The translations under genes were made by a program, and so were the position numbers. Under the pieces are notes generated by a model. It did not search any database and had not been told where the DNA came from. It saw only the letters and a program-made list of their open reading frames with translations. DNA of 64,000 nt from Oscillospiraceae bacterium. GTDB lineage: Bacteria; Bacillota; Clostridia; Oscillospirales; Oscillospiraceae. Position 1 is the stretch's first letter; each line of letters begins with the position of its first letter. Shown in pieces: positions 7,794 to 15,163 of the stretch. The stretch is taken from NCBI GenBank assembly GCA_017458065.1, contig JAFTGD010000017.1, positions 123,424 to 187,423 of the forward strand. The letters run 5' to 3'.

Positions 7794-8417
7794 ATGAAAA
7801 AGTCACGGATCTCCGAGGCCCTGTCCGGACTGATCGACCTGATTGTCGCCGGGCTTCTCTGGCTGCTGTGCTCTCTGCCTGTTGTCACAATCGGCGCAGC
7901 ATCGACGGCGCTGTATTACGCCGTGAACAAGTGCGTCCGTCATAACCGCGGCCGTCTCACCCCGACCTTCTTCTCGGGCTTCCGGTCCAACTTTCGCCAG
8001 GCTACCGTTCTCTGGCTTCTGTTCCTTGCTTACGCCGCGGTCGGCGCCGCGGATGCCTATGCGATCCGGACGATGGGCTTCGGTCCCGGAACCGTTCTCC
8101 ACAGTCTCAGCATTCTTTTCTTCCTTCCGCTGCTTTTCTTCTTCCCCTGGGTGTTCGCCTTTCTCTCCCGTTTTGAAAACACTGTCGCGGGGACGCTCAA
8201 GTTCTGCGGCTGGCTGGCGCTGCGCTATTTCGGCAGAACGCTTCTGCTCGCGCTGGAGCTTGCAGGCTTTCTCCTGATCGTCTGGCTGCTTCCTTCCCTG
8301 CTTCCGCTTCTCCCCGCGGCATTCTGCCTCATGATGAGTCTCTCCATCGAGCCGGTTTTCAAAACGCTTCAGCAGGATCTGCCGGACGGGAATGCCGACA
8401 CCTGGTATAACGAATAG
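7794..8417 (+). CDS. YesL/DUF624 family membrane protein
   Basis: 207 residues with an N-terminal basic patch and about five hydrophobic segments. The family signature at the start (DLIVAGLLWLLCSLPVVTIG followed by TALYY) is clear. YesL proteins are found beside ABC sugar importers of the CUT1 type in Firmicutes, where their exact role is not settled; assistance to the transporter is usually assumed. It follows the isomerase by only six bases, so the two are co-transcribed and probably coupled. Confidence 0.88.
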   Translation: MKKSRISEALSGLIDLIVAGLLWLLCSLPVVTIGAASTALYYAVNKCVRHNRGRLTPTFFSGFRSNFRQATVLWLLFLAYAAVGAADAYAIRTMGFGPGTVLHSLSILFFLPLLFFFPWVFAFLSRFENTVAGTLKFCGWLALRYFGRTLLLALELAGFLLIVWLLPSLLPLLPAAFCLMMSLSIEPVFKTLQQDLPDGNADTWYNE

Positions 8418-8510
8418 TATCGTCTGTCTGTGATGGATTCCGAACTGCAGCGGCGGAGATCCTCCGGAAGAATCTTCAAAATGAATCCGAAACAACCGAA
8501 TCCGGTCTTG

Positions 8511-8539
8511 TTGACATCACCCCGATCTTGTGGTATAAA
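8511..8539 (+). promoter_or_regulatory. Strong upstream promoter before the binding-protein gene
   Basis: TTGACA, exactly 17 bases, TATAAA, in the 407-base gap after the YesL gene. It would give the importer genes their own transcript with a long leader of nearly 300 bases. Confidence 0.65.
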
Positions 8540-8711
8540 CAAAAACATACTAAATCATTCCTTTAATAGGAATATGGAAAGCGCCGTCTGCTTCGATGTT
8601 AAAATCCCGCACAAAAAAGCGGCCGTATGAATCCAGCCCGGCAGCTTGTTTTTGTTCAAATTGCCCAATTTCGGGGTGGAAAAATCTACAGATCCCACAA
8701 GGCGGAAGTCC

Positions 8712-8740
8712 TTTACAAACGTACACTTTCCCGGTATAAT
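8712..8740 (+). promoter_or_regulatory. Second, proximal promoter before the binding-protein gene
   Basis: TTTACA, 17 bases, TATAAT, about 85 bases before the binding-protein ATG. With the distal promoter this gives the importer tandem promoters. The rest of the gap holds no credible gene; a short frame at 8430-8630 has neither a ribosome site nor family features. Confidence 0.75.
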
Positions 8741-8775
8741 TAGGTTTGTGGCCGGAAGGCTATGATTTATGTGTA

Positions 8776-8798
8776 ATTAATTAACATTGTTAATTAAT
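8776..8798. promoter_or_regulatory. AT-only palindrome, candidate repressor operator
   Basis: ATTAATTAAC and GTTAATTAAT form perfect 10-bp arms around ATT, centred about 45 bases downstream of the proximal -10 box and just before the AAAAGGAG ribosome site. Position in the early transcribed region suits a roadblock repressor, with the ROK protein of this cluster the likely ligand. Confidence 0.55.
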
Positions 8799-8824
8799 GA
8801 ATAAAAACAAAAAGGAGAACAAAC

Positions 8825-10093
8825 ATGAAAAAGCTTTTATCCCTGTCGCTTGTCTTGATCATGATCATCGCCCTTGCTGTCCCCGCTTATGCAGCAAATG
8901 ACGAAATCATCATCAACTTCCCCAGTGTCTGGGTCGGCACCGACTCCAAGGCCCCTTACATGGAGCAGCTGATTGAAGCCTTCAACGCCGAAAACGCCGG
9001 CTCCATCAAGGTTGTCGTGGAAGAGCAGACCGACTATCAGGCCGCGCGCGACAAGCTGCGCACCACCATCACCACCGGTGAGACTCCTGACCTCTGCATC
9101 ATGGACACCACCTACGACATCAAGGGTTATTCCGAAGCAGGCAAGTTCATGGATCTGACCCCGTACCTGGACGAAGGCTGGGGCGACGATTTTGCCGAAG
9201 GCGCCTTTGACGCCTGGAGTGTGGACGGAAAGGTCTACGCGCTGCCCTTCGAATCCGCAATCTTCACACCGATCTATAACACCAAGATCTTTGCCGAGAT
9301 CGGCTGGGACCACTTCCCCGCCACCTATGACGAGTTCTTCCAGTTCTGCGAAGACGCCAAGGCCAAGGGCATCAACGCTGTTGGCCAGATGGCCGGTGAA
9401 AACGCCTGGACCTCCATGCTCTGGTACTCTCTGATTGTCGAAGCCATCGGCGGCAAAGACGTCTATGCCAACGGTCTTGAAGATCCCGCTTTTGTTCAGG
9501 CTGCCGACGTGCTGAAGGCGATGTATGACTACACCTTCGACGGCGCCATCTCCGCCGGTGCCGGCGATGTCAACGGCCACTGGCTTGCCCGTGACACCGC
9601 CATCTACCTGAACGGTCCCTGGTGGGTTGCCAACCTCTACAAAGAAGACAATGCCGTTGACGGCGTTCTCCTCGCGGACGACTGCGAAGTCGCGCTCAAC
9701 CCCGTCTATGAAGGCGGCAAGGGCGAAGGCGGTCTCGTGACCACCGTTCAGGCTTTCCTCGCAGCTGCCAAGCAGGACGATCCTGCCAAGGAAGAAGCTG
9801 TTGTCAAGTTCATCAAGTACATCACCGATCCTCAGCACGTCTCTGAGCTTGCGCTCTCTTCCGGCGCCATGTTCTTTGTGAAGTACGATCCGTCCCCCGA
9901 AACCAACCTGATCTCCCAGAAGCTGACGGAAGTCGCGAACAATGCCGATTTCTCCATCCTGCATGTCAACGGCGCATTCCCGACCGCAGTCTCCACCGAG
10001 TTCCCCGCCGCGGTCTCCGCGCTGGTCCTCGGCGAAGTTGACGCTCAGGGCTTTGTGGATCAGCTCCAGCTCGCCATCGATATGGCCGCATAA
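8825..10093 (+). CDS. ABC transporter sugar-binding protein (family 1), predicted SQ/SQ-glycoside binder
   Basis: 422 residues. An N-terminal signal peptide (MKKLLSLSLVLIMIIALAVP, cleavage after AYA) is followed by a mature family 1 solute-binding protein with the expected NAENAGSIKV start and PFESAIFTPIYNTKIF hinge region. There is no lipobox Cys, so the protein would be released by signal peptidase I rather than lipid-anchored, unusual for a Gram-positive importer. Two permease genes follow, and a sulfoquinovosidase after them, so the ligand is probably sulfoquinovose or its glycerol glycoside. No ATPase gene is in the operon; an MsmX-like shared ATPase encoded elsewhere is required. Confidence 0.88.
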   Translation: MKKLLSLSLVLIMIIALAVPAYAANDEIIINFPSVWVGTDSKAPYMEQLIEAFNAENAGSIKVVVEEQTDYQAARDKLRTTITTGETPDLCIMDTTYDIKGYSEAGKFMDLTPYLDEGWGDDFAEGAFDAWSVDGKVYALPFESAIFTPIYNTKIFAEIGWDHFPATYDEFFQFCEDAKAKGINAVGQMAGENAWTSMLWYSLIVEAIGGKDVYANGLEDPAFVQAADVLKAMYDYTFDGAISAGAGDVNGHWLARDTAIYLNGPWWVANLYKEDNAVDGVLLADDCEVALNPVYEGGKGEGGLVTTVQAFLAAAKQDDPAKEEAVVKFIKYITDPQHVSELALSSGAMFFVKYDPSPETNLISQKLTEVANNADFSILHVNGAFPTAVSTEFPAAVSALVLGEVDAQGFVDQLQLAIDMAA

Positions 10094-10108
10094 GCACAAG
10101 TTTTCCCG

Positions 10109-10135
10109 ACAGGGTGCGGCTTTCCCGCACCCTGT
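10109..10135 (+). terminator. Hairpin after the binding-protein gene (attenuator)
   Basis: ACAGGGTGCGG and CCGCACCCTGT form an 11-bp perfect stem with a 5-base loop, followed by TTGATTTTG. Such a hairpin between binding protein and permease genes reduces read-through and protects the upstream mRNA, giving excess binding protein. Confidence 0.65.
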
Positions 10136-10160
10136 TTGATTTTGTAAAGGAGGTAGCTCA

Positions 10161-11072
10161 GTGAAACTGGAACGCTCTGATCGGGCACCATTGTGGGCCT
10201 TTATGACTCCGGCTCTGGTCCTGATGCTCGTCTTTTTTGTGCTTCCTGTGATCTATGTTATCGTCATCAGCTTCATGAAGTGGAACGGGATCAACACGCC
10301 CGCGTTTGTCAACCTCAGAAACTTTATGCTCCTGTTCCGTGACAAGGCCTTCAAGCGCTCTGTCATCAACAACGTGATCTGGGCTCTGGTGGCCGGTTTT
10401 ATTCAGGTTCCCCTCGCCATGATCATGGCGATCATCCTCTCCCGCAAGCCGAAGGGCTGGAAGTTTTTCCGGACGGTCTACTTCTTCCCGCAGGTGATTT
10501 CCGGTATCGCCCTGGCAACGCTGTGGCGTGCCATCTACCGTGCGGATACCGGTCTTCTCAATGCCCTTCTCAACTCTGTCGGGCTCGGCCATCTTGCAAA
10601 AGACTGGCTTGGCACCCTGAGCACCGCTTTCCCTTCCGTTTTGATTTACTGGATCTTCTATGTGGGCTATTACATGGTCATCATGATGGCGGATATCACC
10701 ACCATCGACGACTCGTACTATGAAGCCGCCACCATAGACGGTGCCACTGATTTTCAGCAGGCGATCTATATTACCATTCCGTTGATCAGAAAAACCTCGC
10801 TGCTCACCTGTGTGACTCTGGCAAGCGTCATGGGCCTTCGCCAGTTCGAGCAGGTTTACATGCTCACCAACGGCGGACCGGCGAACTCCACATCCACCAT
10901 CGTGCTGTATATGTACAAGAAGCTGCAGGATGCCAACTATGGCATGGCCAGCGCATCGGCCGTCATTCTGATCATCATCGGCGTAGTCTTCATCGTCTGC
11001 ATCCGCAAGATTTTTGAAGGCCGCAATGAAGAGGCCGCAGCGCTGAAGAAAGCAGGGAGGGCAGCCGGATGA
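10161..11072 (+). CDS. Sugar ABC transporter permease (MalF/UgpA type)
   Basis: 303 residues with six predicted transmembrane segments. The permease-ATPase contact (EAA) loop is visible as YEAATIDGATDFQQAI near residue 190. The start is GTG, supported by an AAGGAGG site. CUT1-type importer inner-membrane subunit; it pairs with the next gene, which it overlaps by four bases. Substrate is inferred from the operon (sulfoquinovose or glycosides). Confidence 0.92.
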   Translation: MKLERSDRAPLWAFMTPALVLMLVFFVLPVIYVIVISFMKWNGINTPAFVNLRNFMLLFRDKAFKRSVINNVIWALVAGFIQVPLAMIMAIILSRKPKGWKFFRTVYFFPQVISGIALATLWRAIYRADTGLLNALLNSVGLGHLAKDWLGTLSTAFPSVLIYWIFYVGYYMVIMMADITTIDDSYYEAATIDGATDFQQAIYITIPLIRKTSLLTCVTLASVMGLRQFEQVYMLTNGGPANSTSTIVLYMYKKLQDANYGMASASAVILIIIGVVFIVCIRKIFEGRNEEAAALKKAGRAAG

Positions 11073-11929
11073 GTGAAACAAGAGTGCGCGCTCCCCTGCA
11101 CGGCAAGGATCTGGTTCTTGCGGTTCTGCGCTGGATCCTGATTATCTTCTTTGCGGTCTACACCCTGTTCCCCCTGATCTGGCTGTTCATCGCGTCTCTG
11201 AAGACAAACTACGAGTTCCTCGCAGACTCCCCCTTCTCGCTCCCCGCTGTTCCGCAGTGGCAGAACTATGTGAACGCGCTGAAAGTCGCGGGACTGGGCA
11301 GAATGCTTCTGAATTCTGTCATTGTCGGCGTTGCCGCCACCGTCTTCAATGTGATTGTCGCCAGCATGAGCGGTTACTGCATGTCCCGCTTCCGCTTTAA
11401 CGGAAGAGAGCAGCTGTTCACGCTCTTTACAGCCGGTATTCTGGTGCCTCTGAATGCGCTGATGGTTCCGTATTTCGTGATCATCAACAAGCTTGGGCTC
11501 TATAACACCTACGGCGGCATGATTCTTCTCTACTGTGCCATCGGCATTCCGATGTCCACCTTCCTGATCCGCGGTCTGATGGATTCGATCCCCATGGAGC
11601 TGGAAGAGGCTGCCTACATCGACGGCTGCGGCTTCTTCGGGCGTTTCTTCCACATCATTCTGCCGCTCAGCCGTACCGGCATCGTCACCGCCGCCACCTT
11701 TGAGTTCCTCACCTGCTGGAACGAATTTGTTTTTGCCAACCTCATCGTCTCCTCGGAAAAGCTCCGTACCATTCAGGTCGGTATCCGCTATTTCACCAAC
11801 CAGTTTTCTACGGACTATGTTTCGATGTACGCTGCGATCATGATCTCGATCATCCCTTCGATTATCGGGTATGTCCTCTTCCAGGAACAGATCATCAGCG
11901 GCATGACCAGCGGAGCCGTGAAAGGATAA
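11069..11929 (+). CDS. Sugar ABC transporter permease (MalG/UgpE type)
   Basis: 286 residues with six predicted transmembrane segments and the EAA loop LEEAAYIDGCGFFGRFF near residue 180. Its ATG overlaps the stop of the first permease (ATGA), so the two subunits are translationally coupled. The sulfoquinovosidase gene follows after ten bases. It forms the membrane channel of the predicted SQ importer. Confidence 0.92.
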   Translation: MSETRVRAPLHGKDLVLAVLRWILIIFFAVYTLFPLIWLFIASLKTNYEFLADSPFSLPAVPQWQNYVNALKVAGLGRMLLNSVIVGVAATVFNVIVASMSGYCMSRFRFNGREQLFTLFTAGILVPLNALMVPYFVIINKLGLYNTYGGMILLYCAIGIPMSTFLIRGLMDSIPMELEEAAYIDGCGFFGRFFHIILPLSRTGIVTAATFEFLTCWNEFVFANLIVSSEKLRTIQVGIRYFTNQFSTDYVSMYAAIMISIIPSIIGYVLFQEQIISGMTSGAVKG

Positions 11930-11939
11930 ACATCAGACT

Positions 11940-13940
11940 ATGCTCGATTTTCAAACTGAAAACGGACAGTACCGGCTGTTTTATAACGGCCGGTTGCTGT
12001 TGTCTCAAAGCAGGGATTTCCCGATGCTCTTCGCAGGCTGCGGAGAGGAATCGGTCGATATGTACCGCGGCAACTTTAAAATAGAGGACTATGTGACCGA
12101 GCGCCGTGCGCTGGCGGTGAGCGCCGTGCAGGAGCAGCCCGACGGACTCCTCGTCGAATACGGAGAGGATCTGAAGCTTCGGATCACCGTCGACGGCGAC
12201 TGCGCCGTTTTGTCCTTTACTCAAAAGAATCCGGCCATCAACCGGCTGTGGCTCCGCATCCCGGCCGAGAAAGACGAATGCTGCTGGGGTTGCGGCGAGC
12301 AGATGTCCTACTTTAACCTCCGCGGCAGGCACTTCCCGCTCTGGACCTCCGAGCCCGGCGTCGGCCGGGACAAGACCACCTATGTGACCTGGCGCTCGGA
12401 CGTGGAGAACAGGGCTGGCGGCGATTACTACAACACCAACTTCCCCCAGCCGACCTTTGTCTCCAGCCGACACTACTACCTGCACGCGGATACCACCGCC
12501 TATGCGGATTTTGATTTCCGTCATCCCGCTTTCCATGAACTGCAGTTCTGGGAGGTCCCTTCTTCCATCCGGATTGAGGCCGCGGATACCTTCCTCGATC
12601 TGCTGAAGAAAGAGAGCGCCTTCTTCGGCCGCCAGCCTGAGCTTCCGGACTGGATCTACAACGGTCTCATCATCGGCGTTCAGGGTGGCAGCGAGCGCTC
12701 CTTCGGTCTGCTGGAGAAGACCCTGCAGCACAACATCCGGGTCGCCGGCGTCTGGTGTCAGGACTGGTGCGGCAAGCGTGTCACCTCCTTCGGCAAGCGC
12801 CTGCAGTGGGACTGGCACTTCCATCCGGAAATGTACCCCGATCTCCCTGCGGAGATCGAAAAGCTCCACGCCCGGGGAATCCGCTTCCTGGGCTATATCA
12901 ACCCTTATCTGGTTGAGGGCGGAGAACTCTATCAAAAAGGTCTCGGGGCCGATGTTTTCGCCCGCCGCTCCGACGGCAGTGTCTATCTGGTCGATTTCGG
13001 CGAGTTCAGCTGCGGCGTCATCGATCTCACCGATCCGAAGGCCTATAACTGGTTCAAAGACGAGGTCATCAAAAAGTACAGCCTGGAGATCGGCATCGAC
13101 GGCTGGATGGCGGACTTCGGGGAGTACCTTCCGACGGACGACATCATCCTTCACAGCGGCAAGAGCCCGATGATGGAGCACAACCACTGGCCTGCGCTTT
13201 GGGCAAAGTGCAACTACGACGCGGTCTCCGAATCCGGCAAGCTCGGCGAGGCGGTCTACTTCATGCGCGCCGGCTTTACCGGCAGCCAGAAGTACTGCAC
13301 CCTGCTCTGGGCCGGCGACCAGAGTGTGGACTTCTCCCGCCATGATGGGCTCTGCACTGTCATCTGTGCCGCGCTGAGCGCGGGGATGAGCGGCTGTGGC
13401 CTGACCCACAGCGACATCGGCGGCTACACCAGCCTCTTCGACAACACCCGTACGAAGGAAGTCTTTCTCCGCTGGGCCGAGATGAACGCCTTCACCCCGG
13501 TCATGCGTACCCACGAGGGCAACCGCCCGGACACCAACTTCCAGTATTACGACGATGAGGACTGCATGCAGCGCCTTGCCCGTCTGGCGGAGATCCACAC
13601 GGCTCTCTCCCCCCTGCTGAAAGCGTTGGTGAAGGAGAATGCCGCATCCGGCGTCCCGGTGCAGCGCCCGCTTTTCCTGCATCATGAGGACGATCCCCGC
13701 TGCTACACCGAGCAGTTCGAGTACCTCCTCGGCGAGGACGTACTGGTGGCCCCGGTATGGAAAGCGGGACAGACCGAGTGGCCGGTCTATCTTCCTGAGG
13801 GCGACTGGATCCATCTCTGGACCGGCAAGTCCTTCGGCAAGGGCGAGCACACGGTCCCCGCGCCGCTGGGCAGCACGCCTGTCTTCTATCGGAAGGATTC
13901 CCGCTGGGCCGGGCTGATGGCAGAGGTCAGCCGGCTCTGA
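11940..13940 (+). CDS. GH31 sulfoquinovosidase (YihQ type)
   Basis: 666 residues, full length for GH31. The catalytic pair is present: nucleophile Asp392 in MADFGEYLP and acid/base Asp460 in WAGDQ. Residues that read the sulfonate in E. coli YihQ (Gln288, Arg301, Trp304, Tyr508 from memory) are matched by Gln274 in CQDW, Arg287 and Trp290 in GKRLQW, and Tyr496 in SDIGGYT, at conserved spacing. Ordinary GH31 alpha-glucosidases lack this set. It should hydrolyse alpha-sulfoquinovosyl glycerol (or the diglyceride) to SQ and glycerol. No signal peptide is seen, so the enzyme is intracellular and the importer must carry the glycoside. It is the last gene of the right arm. Confidence 0.93.
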   Translation: MLDFQTENGQYRLFYNGRLLLSQSRDFPMLFAGCGEESVDMYRGNFKIEDYVTERRALAVSAVQEQPDGLLVEYGEDLKLRITVDGDCAVLSFTQKNPAINRLWLRIPAEKDECCWGCGEQMSYFNLRGRHFPLWTSEPGVGRDKTTYVTWRSDVENRAGGDYYNTNFPQPTFVSSRHYYLHADTTAYADFDFRHPAFHELQFWEVPSSIRIEAADTFLDLLKKESAFFGRQPELPDWIYNGLIIGVQGGSERSFGLLEKTLQHNIRVAGVWCQDWCGKRVTSFGKRLQWDWHFHPEMYPDLPAEIEKLHARGIRFLGYINPYLVEGGELYQKGLGADVFARRSDGSVYLVDFGEFSCGVIDLTDPKAYNWFKDEVIKKYSLEIGIDGWMADFGEYLPTDDIILHSGKSPMMEHNHWPALWAKCNYDAVSESGKLGEAVYFMRAGFTGSQKYCTLLWAGDQSVDFSRHDGLCTVICAALSAGMSGCGLTHSDIGGYTSLFDNTRTKEVFLRWAEMNAFTPVMRTHEGNRPDTNFQYYDDEDCMQRLARLAEIHTALSPLLKALVKENAASGVPVQRPLFLHHEDDPRCYTEQFEYLLGEDVLVAPVWKAGQTEWPVYLPEGDWIHLWTGKSFGKGEHTVPAPLGSTPVFYRKDSRWAGLMAEVSRL

Positions 13941-14054
13941 CAGCCGAAATTCGTCTTGTCCTGTCCGGGGACGATGCGCGGATACACATCCGCACCGCTC
14001 TTCTGAGGACCGGAAAAGGCTCCTTTTCTGAAGAACTGTCCCCTTTGCGAAAAG

Positions 14055-14100
14055 CTGCCCGCAGAACACACTTTTTGATGTGCTCTGCGGGCAGTTTTTT
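14055..14100. terminator. Convergent-gene terminator
   Basis: A 16-bp stem (CTGCCCGCAGA... with one mismatch, loop CTTTTTGA) followed by six T on the plus strand ends the sulfoquinovosidase transcript and can also stop the TRAP operon coming from the other side. Confidence 0.85.
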
Positions 14101-14119
14101 CTTGATATTCCCTTCTGGT

Positions 14120-15079
14120 TCAGTCGATCAGGCCGATCTCGCGGTAATAGCGCTCGGCGCCGGGATGCAGCGGCACACCCGCCAGGTCTTCGCAGGCCTT
14201 CTCGGGATCGGCCGCCTTCAGGGCAGCGAAGTTCTCGGTCAGAGAATCCCAGTTCTCCCAGAAGACCTTGGTCATCTGATAGGCGGTCTCCTCGTCCACG
14301 TCCGGTGTGAGGAAGAGCGTGAGCTTCACAGCTGAGGTCGGTACGTCCTCGTCCTGTCCGGCATAGGTCCCGGCCGGGATCGTGTAGCTGGCGTACCAGG
14401 GATAATCCTCTTTCAGGGCTTCGACGGTCTCCTCGGGGATGGCCAGCAGGTGGGCGTCGCTGCTGGTGAGGATCTGGGTCACACCGGCGTTGGGAGCGCC
14501 CGCCATGATCCAGGCACCGTCCAGCTGTTTGTTCTGGATGGCGTCGGCGGAGGACGCCACATCCATGTACTCCGTCTTCATGTCGTCCAGGGTCAGGTCC
14601 GCGGTCGCCAGATGGTGCACCGCCTCGTCGATGGTGGTGGAACCGGCTGCGCCGACCGAGAAGTGCTTCCCGGCGAGATCCGCAATCGTCTCAACGCCGC
14701 TGGCGTCCGTGACGACGACCTGGTTCGGGTTATAATACAGTCCGGCGAAGATCTTGATATCGGGGTTTGCGTTGTCCTCGAAGGCGTCTGTGCCCATCAT
14801 CGACTGATACACCAGATTGGCGTTGGCAATGCCGATCTGGGCCTCGCCTTCCGCGGCCTGGTTCAGGTTGTCCACACCGCCGCCGGAGGGCGTCGCCACG
14901 GCGCGCATGCCTTCGATGTTCTCGTTCCAGAGCTTGGCGACTTCAACACTGATGGCGTAGAAGGTGCCGGACGTACCGGCAGTGACAAAGTTGATGTCGG
15001 TGGCGGCGCTGGCGGACGCGGCGGGAAGCGCGGCGCACAGGACGACCATGCAGAGCATCAGAGCGAGCAGTTTCTTCAT
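14120..15079 (-). CDS. TAXI family TRAP transporter substrate-binding protein
   Basis: 319 residues with a cleavable signal peptide (MKKLLALMLCMVVLCAALP, cleavage near ASA) and a TAXI-type periplasmic-binding fold. The diagnostic start INFVTAGTSGTFYAISVEVA is followed by GEAQIGIANANLVYQSM and the FSVGAAGSTT block. TAXI proteins capture small acids for Na+- or H+-driven TRAP uptake. The start is the ATG with AAGGAGG at correct spacing; a longer frame upstream is non-coding. It lies downstream of the fused permease in one operon. The ligand is unknown. Nearness to the sulfonate pathway makes an organosulfonate worth testing, but the operon is separate and opposite. Confidence 0.9.
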   Translation of the reverse strand: MKKLLALMLCMVVLCAALPAASASAATDINFVTAGTSGTFYAISVEVAKLWNENIEGMRAVATPSGGGVDNLNQAAEGEAQIGIANANLVYQSMMGTDAFEDNANPDIKIFAGLYYNPNQVVVTDASGVETIADLAGKHFSVGAAGSTTIDEAVHHLATADLTLDDMKTEYMDVASSADAIQNKQLDGAWIMAGAPNAGVTQILTSSDAHLLAIPEETVEALKEDYPWYASYTIPAGTYAGQDEDVPTSAVKLTLFLTPDVDEETAYQMTKVFWENWDSLTENFAALKAADPEKACEDLAGVPLHPGAERYYREIGLID

Positions 15080-15163
15080 GTTGTGTTTCCTCCTTTTGTG
15101 TTTGCGGAATTGAATATAGGGAATCAAGTCCGGGCCTTTGCCCGGCACTTCATTCTCGACAGA

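Noticed and set aside
8430-8630. Short plus-strand frame after the YesL gene
   Set aside because: No ribosome site, overlaps a consensus promoter, low-complexity translation.
11895-14069. Minus-strand open frame of 724 codons
   Set aside because: Antisense to the sulfoquinovosidase, which has clear catalytic motifs; the frame has no ribosome site or family features.
14120-15148. Longer start for the TAXI binding protein
   Set aside because: The additional 23 codons precede the AAGGAGG site and would hide the signal peptide.
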